This document shows positions 34,168 to 47,326 of a stretch of 64,000 bases of DNA, piece by piece. Source of the DNA: Pilaira anomala (taxonomy: Eukaryota > Mucoromycota > Mucoromycetes > Mucorales > Mucoraceae); the NCBI GenBank assembly GCA_025716855.1, contig JAIXMQ010000003.1, positions 248,001 to 312,000 on the forward strand, read 5' to 3'. Position 1 is the stretch's first letter. Each line of letters opens with the position of its first letter. The position numbers and the translations under genes are program-made. The notes beneath the pieces were generated by a model, which was not told where the DNA came from, ran no database searches, and saw only the letters and a program-made list of their open reading frames with translations.

Positions 34168-34896
34168 TTATATATATATATTTTTTACCTGAACTAAATA
34201 ACTTTCAGCAACAGTTCTAGCACGAGTATTCACACTTAATTTCATTTCAGAAATTTCCTTATCCACTTCTTCCATAAAGTGAACAATAAAGTCAACCAAT
34301 TTATGTTTATACATTTGTTCTGTATGATTATTGGTAATCAAGAAAGAAATATCATAACCCTAAATGATTAAAAAGTTTTTTTTTTTTTTTTTTTAGTCTT
34401 TTTAAAAAAAAACCCCATCTTGTCATCTTACTTCAATAGGTTTTCTACGTAAAATAATAAAACTTTCTGCTCTCAACATCAAGAAACGAGAGAACTTATG
34501 ACACAAGATACGTTCGAGGTCGTCTGCTTGTTTAATCTTGATACTCACACGAACTGAATTAACTGAAGGTTCAATCAATACTTTCTCATTCTCGTTACGA
34601 CTAATGACCAAAGGGTTCAACAATACTTCCTTTGACTTTCTATTAAATACGTTAGTTCTTCTTATATATATATATATATTTCCATCTTCTTTACCCAGAT
34701 TCAATTTCAGGTGTATTATGTCTTTCTGCTACTTGAGAAGAAAAGTTATCTAAACAAAGTGCAGCTGTTAAAGTTGAACGTACTGCTGTAAGGTATGGAC
34801 GAAGTGTATTGGACTATTTTTTGTTTTAAGAAATCAGTTTATTTTATTTTTTTCTTTCTACGCGTTTATATTAGTTATTATTGTAATATATACCAT
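34168..34896 (-). CDS. ARPC4: Arp2/3 complex subunit 4 (ARPC4, 20 kDa)
   Basis: Four exons (34896-34894, 34813-34695, 34639-34432, 34359-34168) give 173 residues. The protein is collinear with ARPC4 throughout: [79 protein letters not shown]4 is a core scaffold of the Arp2/3 complex, which nucleates branched actin at endocytic patches. Exon 1 is only the ATG: GTATAT follows it directly and the next exon starts with Ser-Asn-Thr. The C-terminus is uncertain. Reading straight on gives ...LVQVKNIYI, while a further intron beginning at the GTAAAA after 34189 would need an acceptor beyond a 23-base minimum and seems unlikely. Confidence 0.9.
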
Positions 34897-35655
34897 AGTT
34901 TAAAAATAAAGAACAAGTTAAAAGATAAAAAAAAAAAAAAAAAAAAAAAATGTATATAGGCGTTATGTTGAGAGAGCGAAAGAGTGCCCCCCCATTTCGT
35001 CACTTTTTTTTTTTTTTTACCCGGAGTTTTAACGATTTTTGTTAAAATAGAAAGAATATCAATCTTGCCCGGTAGGATAAAGTTGTTGGTATGTATTCTA
35101 CCACAAAGCGTTTAATCTGTTTCTAGACGTTCGTGCGTACTTGTAATTGCATCATTTTCGTGAGAAATGTAAGAATCACAATTGAATACTTAGAAAAAAA
35201 AGAAAAAAGAAAAGGCATACTCGGTTTACTTGCTTATTTTTTTCTGAATATTACATATTTTGTCTGTGAGTGATTCTTCTGATATTCTAATATATATTCT
35301 ATTGATATAATTATGTAATAAAAACAAAAGAAGGGGTTTTTTTTTTTTTCATATGATATGTAATTTATATATGTATCTAACTATCGTTATCAAATGTTTC
35401 ATCTAATATACACACAGACCCAAAATATAATTCCACGAAAGAATGTTAATCAGATTAGAATTCTATCTATGCTGGTTTTTTTTACGTTCCTCACCTTGAA
35501 TATAAATTTTAATTCAAACCAACTTCCTCGTTGTCAAAAAAATATATGTTGTCAAATTCTTTAAAATCAAATAAATACAAGGTAAAATTGTCTACAATTT
35601 CTATTTTTTTTTTTTTTTTTTTTCCTTATACTTTATCAATAATATCTTTATTTAT
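34897..35655. other. Divergent intergenic region
   Basis: 760 bases between ARPC4 (-) and the secreted repeat protein (+), so it should carry both promoters. It contains a run of 25 A near 34926-34950 and several T-runs, the last of them (about 35605-35623) lying roughly 30 bases before the start of the secreted gene. No gene is seen. Confidence 0.6.
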
Positions 35656-38376
35656 ATGAGATTCTCACTTGCTATTGTTGCTTCAGTTCTTTTAGCTCAA
35701 GCGGTCTTTGCTGAAAATGCTTCTGTAGTATCTCAACAAGCTGCATCTGCATCTGCTCATGCTGCCTCTGCTAGTATCGATGCCATGGATAAGCGTGGTA
35801 TGATTGATTATATTCGTAAGGTAATCTTTGCTGAAAGTGTTGCTTCTGCCGCTTCTGCCGCTTCTGCTTCTGCTGCTCCTGTCTTACGTGAAGCTGCTTC
35901 GGCTTCTATGGTAGCTGAACTTCCCAAGTGGCGTAAACGTGCTGCCAACAAGCTCAAGGCTAATAAGAGATCAGAGGAGGAACACGATAAGAAGCATTCC
36001 AAGGATGAAGAAGAGGATGCCAAGGACGAGAACGAAGATGACAAGGAAGATGACAAGGAAGATGATAAGAAGGATGCCAAGGGCCATAAATCTCATGGCC
36101 ATGTTAAGCGTATAGTTCAAGATGAAGAGGCCTACCCTGCTGGTTATCACAGGAATAAGGCTCACAAAAACAAGTATTCATCTATTACTTCTGACACTAC
36201 CCCTATCAATGTACCATCTTCTACTACTAGTGGAATTCCTTCTTCTATTGATACCTCAGTTCCTATAACTGATTCTGTTGTCTCTAGTAGCGTTTCAAGT
36301 GGTGTTCCTTCAAGTGGCGTTCCTGCTAGCGGTACACCTTCTGTCCCTGCTAGTGATACACCTGTCCCTGCTAGTGGTACAGCTTCAGTTCCTGCTAGTG
36401 GTACACCTTCAGTTCCTGCTAGTGGTACACCTTCAGTTCCTGCCAGTGGTACACCTTCTGTCCCTGCCAGTGGTACACCTTCAGTTCCTGCCAGTGGTAC
36501 ACCTTCAGTTCCTGCTAGTGGTACACCTTCTGTCCCTGCCAGCGGTACACCTTCTGTCCCTGCCAGCGGTACACCTTCTGTCCCTGCTAGTGGTACACCT
36601 TCAGTTCCTGCCAGTGGTACACCTTCTGTCCCTGCCAGTGGTACACCTTCTGTCCCTGCTAGTGGTACACCTTCCGTCCCTGCTAGTGGTACACCTTCCG
36701 TCCCTGCTAGTGGTACACCTTCTGTCCCTGCCAGTGGTACACCTTCTGTCCCTGCTAGTGGTACACCTTCAGTTCCTGCCAGTGGTACACCTTCTGTCCC
36801 TGCTAGTGGTACACCTTCTGTCCCTGCCAGTGGTACACCTTCTGTCCCTGCCAGCGGTACACCTTCTGTCCCTGCCAGCGGTACACCTTCTGTCCCTGCC
36901 AGCGGTACACCTTCTGTCCCTGCCAGTGGTACACCTTCTGTCCCTGCTAGTGGTACACCTTCTGTCCCTGCTAGTGGTACACCTTCTGTCCCTGCCAGTG
37001 GTACACCTTCAGTTCCTGCCAGTGGTACACCTTCAGTCCCTGCCAGCGGTACACCTTCTGTCCCTGTCAGCGGTACACCTTCTGTCCCTGCCAGCGGTAC
37101 ACCTTCTGTCCCTGCCAGCGGTACACCTTCTGTCCCTGTCAGCGGTACACCTTCTGTCCCTGCCAGTGGCTCATCTTCTAGTGGCATTCCTACTGATATC
37201 TTACCTACCGATGCCTTCCCTGTTATTCCTTCATCCACTCCTTCAGGCTCATCTTCCACTGGCTTGCCTTCCACTGGCTCATGCCCTGCCGGTCGTGCAG
37301 CAAATGGTTCTTGTTCTTCAAGCAGTATTCCCAGCAGCAGTCATAGCAACTCTAAACACCATTCTTATACTAACGGCTCATCTTCCAGCGGCTCAGATAC
37401 TACTGGTTCATCTTCCATTGGCTCATGTCCTGCCGGTCGTGCAGCAAATGGTTCTTGTTCTTCAAGCAGTGTTCCCAGCAGCAGCCATACTAACGGCTCG
37501 TCTTCCAGCGGCTCAGCTACCACTGTTACTACCAGCCCTACAGGCATTACCGTCACTACCGGTACTCCACCCTTTACTGAAATCACTGATGTTGTAATTC
37601 CTCCTACTGGTTCTTCTACCACAGGTTCTTCTGCCACAGGTTCTTCTGCCACAGGTTCTTCTGCCACAGGTTCTTCTGCCACAGGTTCTTCTGCCACAGG
37701 TTCTTCTGCCACAGGTTCTTCTGCCACAGGTTCTTCTGCCACAGGTTCTTCTGCCACAGGTTCTTCTGCCACAGGTTCTTCTGCCACAGGTTCTTCTGCC
37801 ACAGGTTCTTCTGCCACAGGTTCTTCTGCCACAGGTTCTTCTGCCACAGGTTCTTCTGCCACAGGTTCTTCTGCCACAGGTTCTTCTGCCACAGGTTCTT
37901 CTGCCACAGGTTCTTCTGCCACAGGTTCTTCTGCCACAGGTTCTTCTGCCACAGGTTCTTCTGCCACAGGTTCTTCTGCCACAGGTTCTTCTGCCACAGG
38001 TTCTTCTGCCACAGGTTCTTCTGCCACAGGTTCTTCTGCCACAGGTTCTTCTACCACAGGTTCTTCTGCTACTGAGTCTTCCACCACAGGTTCTTCTGCT
38101 ACTGAGTCTTCTACTACTGAATCTTCTTCCACTGGTTCCAGCACTACTGATACCACCAGCTCTACTCCACCTTGTGCTCGTGCAGGCGGTTGTAGCAATA
38201 CTTCTGAAACCTCGGCTTCCAGTAGCACTAAGTCTAGTTACGGTAGCCACGGTAGCCACGGTAGCCACGGTAGCCATGGTAGCCATGGTAAAAACGGTAA
38301 AGGTGGTAGCCACGGTAAAGGTTACAGTTACGTCCATAGCTCTCCCGCCAGTGAGTTACCTTCTAGTGTAGCCTAA
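35656..38376 (+). CDS. Secreted tandem-repeat (mucin/adhesin-like) cell-surface protein
   Basis: Intronless, 906 residues. It opens with a typical signal peptide ([19 protein letters not shown]). The N-terminal ~150 residues are Ala/Ser-rich then highly charged (Lys, Asp, Glu) and contain dibasic sites (DKR, WRKR, VKR) suited to Kex2-type processing. Two Ser/Thr/Pro arrays follow: about 35 units of SVPASGTP and 28 exact units of GSSAT, separated by a Cys-containing block that occurs twice ([16 protein letters not shown]). The C-terminus is a Gly/His/Ser repeat (GSHGSH) and lacks the hydrophobic tail expected of a GPI anchor. Heavy O-mannosylation and a wall or extracellular location are inferred. 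There is no catalytic domain. Large frames antisense to the arrays are artefacts of repeat composition. Confidence 0.85.
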   Translation: MRFSLAIVASVLLAQAVFAENASVVSQQAASASAHAASASIDAMDKRGMIDYIRKVIFAESVASAASAASASAAPVLREAASASMVAELPKWRKRAANKLKANKRSEEEHDKKHSKDEEEDAKDENEDDKEDDKEDDKKDAKGHKSHGHVKRIVQDEEAYPAGYHRNKAHKNKYSSITSDTTPINVPSSTTSGIPSSIDTSVPITDSVVSSSVSSGVPSSGVPASGTPSVPASDTPVPASGTASVPASGTPSVPASGTPSVPASGTPSVPASGTPSVPASGTPSVPASGTPSVPASGTPSVPASGTPSVPASGTPSVPASGTPSVPASGTPSVPASGTPSVPASGTPSVPASGTPSVPASGTPSVPASGTPSVPASGTPSVPASGTPSVPASGTPSVPASGTPSVPASGTPSVPASGTPSVPASGTPSVPASGTPSVPASGTPSVPASGTPSVPASGTPSVPASGTPSVPVSGTPSVPASGTPSVPASGTPSVPVSGTPSVPASGSSSSGIPTDILPTDAFPVIPSSTPSGSSSTGLPSTGSCPAGRAANGSCSSSSIPSSSHSNSKHHSYTNGSSSSGSDTTGSSSIGSCPAGRAANGSCSSSSVPSSSHTNGSSSSGSATTVTTSPTGITVTTGTPPFTEITDVVIPPTGSSTTGSSATGSSATGSSATGSSATGSSATGSSATGSSATGSSATGSSATGSSATGSSATGSSATGSSATGSSATGSSATGSSATGSSATGSSATGSSATGSSATGSSATGSSATGSSATGSSATGSSATGSSATGSSATGSSATGSSTTGSSATESSTTGSSATESSTTESSSTGSSTTDTTSSTPPCARAGGCSNTSETSASSSTKSSYGSHGSHGSHGSHGSHGKNGKGGSHGKGYSYVHSSPASELPSSVA
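36331..37167 (+). repeat. 24-bp tandem array coding SVPASGTP
   Basis: About 35 units, one shortened to 21 bases and one reading GTA instead of GTP. Units differ at synonymous sites (TCTGTC or TCAGTT; GCTAGT, GCCAGT or GCCAGC), and two carry Val for Ala. Variant types recur in blocks along the array, as expected of unequal exchange over time. Confidence 0.95.
37624..38043 (+). repeat. 15-bp tandem array coding GSSAT, 28 perfect copies
   Basis: Twenty-eight consecutive copies of GGTTCTTCTGCCACA without a single base change, flanked by diverged edge units (ACCACA, GCTACTGAG). Perfect identity over 420 bases implies recent expansion or active homogenisation. The true copy number could also be collapsed or stretched in an assembly. 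Confidence 0.95.
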
Positions 38377-38546
38377 ACATGGGTTGTAACCGGAAACATG
38401 AAGAATAAGAAAACTTATATCCACACATAATTTATTATAGATTCTCTATCCCCACCTCTTATTTATTCTTATACAAAAAAAAATAAAATAAAATTTTGAA
38501 TTCTTAAAATGCAATTATAAAGTCTTTTTATATTTATTTTTATTTT

Positions 38547-39329
38547 TTATGGAATAAAGCAATTTAAAATAGCTTGAATTGGAAAATAACGATGAGGTGG
38601 TACTTGATGAGAATATAAAATTTGTAAATTTTTATCAATAATTACTACCGAGCGTATCATTTCAAGTGTGTCGAAGTTGATGGATTTGAAGGATGTTGAA
38701 ATTAACTTATCAACACTATCGGAAGCTAATTTATATAAAACCTGTTAGGAATTATGATGAATGAATGAATAGATCTTTTTTCCCTTCTTTTTACCCAACA
38801 TGAAAGATGGTACAAATGATAGACTTGATGTTGTTCTTCCAGGAGTAGCATAATAAAAATGAATTCGTGGCTGGTCATGAGTAATTACAATAGGAAGTGC
38901 ACCGTTTTGAACAAATTTTAAGAAATGTTCTCTACATGTAACTATAAAGTTTGTGGTTCTTCTTTAACTCAGAAAAAAATATATATATACTTACTCAATA
39001 TGACTTAAATCTTGTTTTGATTGAGGTGAACTATGTTTTAAAAATAAAAAATAAATAAATCAACAGGTTCATATATTTATGTAACTATTTATTTAAATTT
39101 ACAAATCAAGTGGACAAAAGAAAAGTATGGCGTGGGTTGCTTTCTGAAAAAGATCAGATAAATGTACACTTTTATAAATTATACCGTTATGATACATGGG
39201 ACATTCGAAATCATGTATTTTACTTCGATTCAGGTTGGGTACTTTGACTTTCTCATTAGAATCGGTGGCTTCTAAATTATTGAAATCGACTGAACGTTCC
39301 CGTTTTTTATTAATCTCATCAAGCTCCAT
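38547..39329 (-). CDS. Peroxiredoxin-like (thioredoxin-fold) protein, atypical
   Basis: Four exons (39329-39103, 39030-38995, 38931-38795, 38725-38547) give 192 residues with correct phase throughout. After a charged ~30-residue N-terminus the order resembles a redoxin fold: FECPMYHNGIIYKSVHLSDL, then the strand AILFFCPLDL, a helix (SKQDLSHIEEHFLKFVQN), the strand ALPIVITHD, and near the end SVVIDKNLQILYSHQVPP, like the FLID-x-G-x-I strand of AhpC/TSA proteins. The usual Pro-x-x-x-Thr-x-x-Cys peroxidatic motif is not present; a Cys occurs earlier, in FFCP. The assignment is an inference from pattern only, and activity is doubtful. Splice choices in exons 3 and 4 are less certain than elsewhere. 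Confidence 0.5.
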
Positions 39330-39485
39330 TTTTAGAAATATATATGTTTTTAAAAAAGGTAAAGAAGTAAGAAAAAGAAAAAAGGGCTGGGTTAAAGCTT
39401 TATTTATTAATGCATATTTTTAAATCACTGATTGGAAAAATAAATAAATAAGGAATAGAAGCATGTGGCGTTAACTTCAAATTTA

Positions 39486-41010
39486 TTAATCCAATAAAAC
39501 AACTTCATCTTCATCATCAAGAAGAATCACATCGTCCACAACTGTATGTGATGTCTTTACTTTTTTATGTGCTTCTTCTTCCTCTTCTTCCATTTTACGT
39601 TTAATGGGTAATTTAGGTTGGATTTTAGATAAAGGACTTGTCAACTTTATCAATTCATCTGTGTCACTATACATAAAACATTGAGTATAAATAATCTATA
39701 TAAACACCAAACCATGCATGACTTACATTGATTCCATTATCAAATCAATTTCATCACCGTCATCATTTGTTACACGTAAAATTGAATCTGCCTTTAATCC
39801 AACTTCCTTTAGTGGTAAATCTGCCATATCGTCAAAGTCGACATCATAAATCATTCTAATAATGATAATAATAAAAGGTGATTAAAACTCGAAAGATAGA
39901 TACATAAAATATATTTTTTACCTGCTTCCATCCATGATTGCAATTTCATCTTGTTCCATACCGGCTCCACCTTCTTCTGTGGACAATACAAGAACCTTGT
40001 CAATCAAATCTTTTAATGTAGCTTTTTCGAAATCGACGGAAACTGTTGCGCTTCTAGACTTACAAACGCTACAAGCAGGATTGGGTTCTGAGTTTGCTTC
40101 AGGAATAAGACGAGATGAAGTATGAAGATAAACCTATGAAGACAAGATGAATATCCTATTTTTTTTTTTTTTTTTTCATTATTGAATATACTTTACTCTT
40201 GGATTATTTTTAAATTGACCTTGTAAAATACCAAATGCTTTCAAGATTACTAATCCTGCAATAACAGCATTGGTGGTAGCAATAGCTGGGATAATATTAC
40301 CTGCCATAGCTATATTTTTTAAAAATAAAATTCAGTTTCTCTGTAATATGTCTTTTGTTGAAAAAAAAAAAAAAAAAATAAATACGTACATTTAACATCG
40401 AACAAACTATTCGTCTTAATAGCAAATATATGAGCTCTCAAATTTGAAGCAGCAGTAACAAAGTCCATCGCATCATCATCATCTTTATCAAAAGATAAGA
40501 TAGCATCTGGTTGTGTCTCTTTCTCCTTTAATAATCGAGTTGATAATTTTGTGGCGCTCTCCTTGAATACCTCGAAATTTTCTTTCAAATCCCAAACTTT
40601 TCTGTCTGCTAATCCTTGATTCTCTGTTGCTTCTGTCATCATCTCTTCCAAGTCATCGTAATGTAATGGTGTAGGCTTTTCACGTTTCTCCCACATCGAT
40701 TCCATTGATAATAATCGGTTAATATCGGTTTCGAATACTTTGGTGAATATTTTTTTAGTATAATCGGGAGATCCTGCAGCTTCCTTAATTGCCTTTAATT
40801 CCTCGGTTTCTCGTTTTAAAGCAGCTATCTCTTTAGCTAATATTCACTGATATGTTAGTTTCTTCTTCTTGTGATACATGTGTATATATTCATATCTTTA
40901 CCCATTTTATCAGAATTGTCTGGTTCAAGTGTTTCTTCATCTTCAGAATTACCAAATAATTGACTATTCTTTTGAGGTGAGTGATGTTCTTATGTATTTG
41001 AACATTATAG

Positions 41011-41041
<31 letters not shown>

Positions 41042-41891
41042 TGAATAAGAAACTTTTTGCCCATACAATACAATGGATAGGTGCGCTAGGAGTGCTTCGA
41101 ATGGTACAGACAGGGTATGTTTTGGGTGCGGTCTTTGGTTGACAATCGAAGCATTCGGTCTCGTCCTATATGATTGTTAGTTGACAACATTTGACTTTTT
41201 AAGGTATCCCCCCTTTTTTTTTTTACTTTTTTAATAACATAGGCTTGACCAAAATAACCCTGGGTACCTGATTCAACAAGTGGAACGTCAGCAGCTAAAC
41301 ACATTGCGTTCACATGTCTACGAGCCTCTGTTAAAAAAAAAAAAAAGGTTATCAATAAAACTATTCAGGGACGGTTTCTGGAAAGGTTCGTACCTAAATT
41401 ATCTAACGCGTTTAAGACCATAGTAAACTGCTTAAACCATTGCACGTTGAATTGAGGCTCTTTGATATTGCTTTGAAGCGACTCAATGTTGACAGAAGGG
41501 TTAAATCTATGAGCTGATTCTTTCGCGACCTTTTTTTTTTATGAAAAAAAAAAACATTACTAAACATTTCAAACGTTTTTTGTTTTCGTTTCTTACATGA
41601 GCTTTTGCTTGTTTAACATGTTGCTTTTGAAATAAAAACTGTCGATTTAAGTTTGAAATATCAATAGTATCTAAATCAATCTATAAAAAAGTTGATTAAA
41701 CAAACAAAGAATGTCAAAAATATAAAATAGATACATACGACTACAATGTCTTTGAAACCTGACATAACCAAGTTCTTCAATAACTCACAGCCGATACCGC
41801 CAGCACCAACCAAAAGAATCTTACTACTTGATACTTTATCAAATAATTCTTTTCCAAGTGTGCGAATATTATAGCTATCTCTTTCTGTCAT
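39486..41891 (-). CDS. UBA2: SUMO-activating enzyme subunit 2 (UBA2)
   Basis: Eleven exons (41891-41739, 41680-41597, 41529-41394, 41327-41227, 41165-41041, 40963-40902, 40836-40390, 40309-40197, 40133-39922, 39855-39727, 39666-39486) give 580 residues. The adenylation domain has [18 protein letters not shown] and [17 protein letters not shown]; the catalytic thioester Cys is C178 in [20 protein letters not shown]. Zinc-binding Cys pairs are CFDCQP and [26 protein letters not shown] marks the return to the adenylation fold, and a ubiquitin-like domain follows. With Aos1, this enzyme activates SUMO in the nucleus. The C-terminus has a basic patch (KRK) and ends in [14 protein letters not shown], two hydrophobic-acidic clusters resembling SUMO-interaction motifs. 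It is slightly shorter than human (640) or yeast (636) proteins. Confidence 0.95.
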
Positions 41892-42403
41892 TTTGTTTGA
41901 AAGAAAGACAAGTAAAAAGAGACAAGATTACAAATAATTTATAGACCGCGGTCACGAGAGATTCCAAAAGGATTTCACAAAAACAAAGTGCATCTAAAGT
42001 ATGAAGAATATACCTTGAGTCGTGGAAGTTTGCTTATTTTTACTCATGTAACTTTGAGAGGATCAGCAGTATGATAATATTAGACCTGATAAAAACAGGA
42101 GTCCTGGAAATATAGCTTTCCCTAGGCTTTTAATGCCTAGATATTGTAATTAACGAGTAACTTTTACAGAGAGAATGTTGCTCGTTTTCTAAGAGAAAGT
42201 ATAAAACTACGAATGTTTAAACATATAGAAAAGAGAAAATGTTTTGTAAAATGCGTAAAGAGCATTATTTTTTATTGAATCTAAAATCCCAAATATCCTG
42301 AATGTAAGTGGTTTGTTTGATTTTAGACAAACTAGAGGGCTACTTTTGCATAAATACGCGTCTTTTATAAAAAAGGAAAATTGGAAATTAAGATTCCTCT
42401 AAA
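41892..42403. other. Intergenic, UBA2 promoter side
   Basis: About 500 bases upstream of UBA2. A short inverted motif with CCTAGGC near 42119 and TGCCTAGA near 42132 is visible. No gene is recognised. Confidence 0.55.
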
Positions 42404-42664
42404 TCAGAAATTTGTATCAACGCGATGGGTTTTGTTACATATTCCACATAAACCCATCCAATTGATAGGGGTATAAAAAATCAAATATATTCTGTTGTTG
42501 TTGGGTACCAATGTTAAACCACTAAGCCTTCTTATTAAATCCTCTGTCAAACAGTACAGAGAGAAGTTTCTATATACGGTTCCAGTTTCCTCTATCGTGA
42601 GTGTAACGCGATATTTGGAAGTGTATATTAAACTCTTATCTTTTGGTTCATGCTGTGATGACAC
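42404..42664 (-). CDS. Small hypothetical protein or gene relic, 86 codons
   Basis: An open frame of balanced composition without homopolymer bias: STSKYRVTLTIEETGTVYRN is not the exact order, but the central part reads YRVTLTIEETGTVYRNFSLY followed by LTEDLIRRLSGLTLVPNNN and ends GICNKTHRVDTNF. It sits between the divergent UBA2 and LETM1 genes. I do not recognise the family. A CAG acceptor-like site (ATCACAG) overlaps its beginning, so it could be the last exon of a gene whose 5' part is not evident, or a relic. Confidence 0.3.
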   Translation of the reverse strand: MSSQHEPKDKSLIYTSKYRVTLTIEETGTVYRNFSLYCLTEDLIRRLSGLTLVPNNNRIYLIFYTPINWMGLCGICNKTHRVDTNF

Positions 42665-42837
42665 ATTAAAATGGACAAAAAAGCAATGTCATCCAGTTAA
42701 ACAGCCGCTGTAAAAGTCACAAGAAAAAATATCCATTAAACTTATTTTTTTTTTTTGCACTTTAAGTATAACCTTTTCTTTTTTTTTTCTTTTTTTTTTC
42801 TTGGAAGTGTTTAGAGAAGAAAGGATAAGTGTAAAAT

Positions 42838-44904
<2,067 letters not shown>

Positions 44905-45435
44905 AAAAAGAAAAACTCATTTAGAATTAAATATATTTTTTGATTACCCCCACTTTACCTTTATTTTATTGATTAATTCTTTGAATGCGGTTGTGCTATA
45001 CATAATAGTTGGATGATTTTAATCGGAAGCGTATTACCTAATCATTAAGCTCTACCGGAGACCTGTTGCGCATTACTGAACCGAAAAACTTTTTAGGGTG
45101 TAACCTGAAAATTCAAACCGAAATTTAATGTAGCACTGTTTTGACTTTTTACTTCCGGTTTACTTGTATTTCTTTTATTATTATTTTTAACTATCCCCTT
45201 CTAAAGTTAATAAGTATAATGCATAATAGACATGCATATGGACCATTTGTAATTCATACCGTTGAAATATAAAAGAGGAACAAAGGCATTTATTCTATTT
45301 TACCAAAAAGGAATTGAAAACTTCGATTGTCACACACAAGATATAATTTGTACACCTCATTTAATAAATTTGACTTCAAAAGTCTTGCTTTTCCAATCTC
45401 ATCGCTTTCTGTTCTCTTTCTCTCATTTTTAAATT
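44905..45435. other. Intergenic, flavin monooxygenase promoter region
   Basis: About 530 bases between LETM1 and the downstream monooxygenase, both on the plus strand. There is a TATA-like AAATATAAAAG at about 45265. No gene is seen. Confidence 0.55.
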
Positions 45436-47238
45436 ATGAGTCTCCCTACCGTTGCAATTATAGGTTCCGGGTATAGTAGTTCTGTAGACCATATCAAATG
45501 CGTGCTTTTTAACATAATTCTTCTTATCTTATAGCTTCAGTGGCATGGTAGCTGCCATCCAACTAAAAAAGCAACTGAACATTACTGCACAGGTATTTGA
45601 GTCTACAAACGATATCGGTGGTACTTGGAGCTACAACGTGTATCCAGGATGTGGTAGTGATGTTCCTAGTCATGTTTACTCGTTTAGTTTTGACTTGAAT
45701 CCAAGTAAGTACGATTTATGTCAAAAAAAAAATCATCATTTGACAAAGCTCCCCTCCCCCCCCCCCTATATTTAGATTGGAGTAAAAGATATAGTGGTCA
45801 AAAGGAAATCCATCAATATATGCGAGATGTTGCAAAAAGACACGGTGTTTATGAACAAACACAATTTGAAACAGAAGTTGTTTGTGCTTCTTGGATAGAA
45901 GAGAACAAGAAGTGGAAACTTGAATTAAAGAAGATTGGTAAAACACCAAACCAAATTAAATATTTTGATTTCCTGTAAGTTTTATGTAAAAAAAAAAGGG
46001 AAAGTCGGTATTTCTAATATATTTCCCATTTATTAGCTTCTCGGGTGTAGGAGCACTCCGTATTCCGTATGTACCAAAAGAATTCCAATCTTTTGAAGGA
46101 AAGATCATTCATTCGGCTTATTGGGATTCTGAATATGACTTGAAGAATAAAAAGATTGCAATTATCGGCAGTGGTGCAAGGTATATTATAATAACTACTT
46201 TCATCATTATCTGTATAGGAACTCATTTTTTTTTTTTTTATTGCAGTTCCGTTCAAATTATTCCTGCTATTGTCAAAGATGTAGCACATATTTACAGTTA
46301 TCAAAGAACACCTACATGGGTTAAGTCACGTAATCAAATTGTTTTCCCTACAATTTTAAAGAAATTATTTCGCTATATTCCATTCCTCATGTACTTTTAC
46401 AGAATCTATGAATTTTTTTCAAGGGAATTAAGGTTTGGTGTCTTGGGTAACCGATATACTTTCTTGGCCAAATTCTTTAAATGGTGGTTAACGAGAAGTA
46501 TGACAAAGGCTCTAGTCTCTAGAGGAAGATCGGACCTTGTATCGAAACTTATTCCAAAAAACGTACCTGGTTGTAAACGCGTGGCAACTTCAGATGATTA
46601 CTTGCAAGCACTTTGTGAAGATAATGTCACTGTGAATATATCTCCTATTGTAGGTGTGAAAGGAAGAAGTGTAATAACAGAAGATGGTACAGAATCAGAA
46701 GTGGATGTCTTGTGTCTTGCAACGGGATATAATACAAATAATATCTTGGGTAACCTCCAAGTGTATGGTAGAGATGGCGTATCTTTAAACAAGTTATGGG
46801 ATGAAAATACTTCAAAAACTTATAAGACTGTGAATATTTATGGATTTCCTAATTTTTGTATGATGCTTGGTCCTGGCTCTGGATTAGGTCATAATTCTGT
46901 CATTACAAACATCGAATGGTAAGTCGTTACTGTAGTTTTATATATATGAGTGTATATACTAAATATATATTTCTAGTCAAGTAGATTATATGATTTCTCT
47001 CATGAAATATATGATGAAAAATCAAATCAAATCAATGGAACCTAAAGAGAAGGCACAAGAAAAATTCTCTAACGATCTTCAAACAGGCTTTAAAAATACA
47101 GTATGGACTAGCGGTTGTAACTCTTGGTATCTCGATAAAAATGGCGGTATTCAATTCTTATGGCCTAAAACAGTGACAAGTTTCTACTTTATGTTAAAAA
47201 GAACAAATTTTGAAGCTGATTATACTATAAAGAACTAA
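45436..47238 (+). CDS. FAD/NADPH monooxygenase, Baeyer-Villiger type
   Basis: Six exons (45436-45470, 45535-45704, 45776-45974, 46037-46180, 46247-46918, 46977-47238) give 493 residues. The N-terminal FAD Rossmann motif is IIGSGFSGMVAAIQL, and ESTNDIGGTWSYNVYPGC is the conserved cofactor and substrate segment. FEGKIIHSAYWD fits the Baeyer-Villiger fingerprint F-x-G-x-x-x-H-x-x-x-W-[P/D]. A second Rossmann motif, IIGSGASSVQIIPAI, binds NADPH, and LCLATGYNTN is the late ATG motif. Such enzymes insert oxygen into ketones or oxygenate N/S atoms; the substrate cannot be told. Intron 2 has a run of about 11 C, and its 3' end overlaps a frame that is not coding. The gene ends 88 bases from the convergent UBAC2-like gene. 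Confidence 0.92.
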
Positions 47239-47326
47239 ATAATAATAAAACATAAAGAATAAATAGATAATAGATCAAAAAGTAATAATTTTTATTTTAT
47301 ACACAAGGAAGGGAGAAAATTATATG

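Noticed and set aside
34156..34188. A 23-base intron at the end of ARPC4
   Set aside because: It is shorter than any other intron in the window and below practical limits for splicing; direct read-through to a stop at 34168 is preferred.
36162..38337. Large open frames antisense or in other frames over the secreted-protein arrays (up to ~440 codons)
   Set aside because: Tandem repeats with unit lengths divisible by three keep all frames open. The plus-strand frame alone has a signal peptide, sensible flanks and matching composition.
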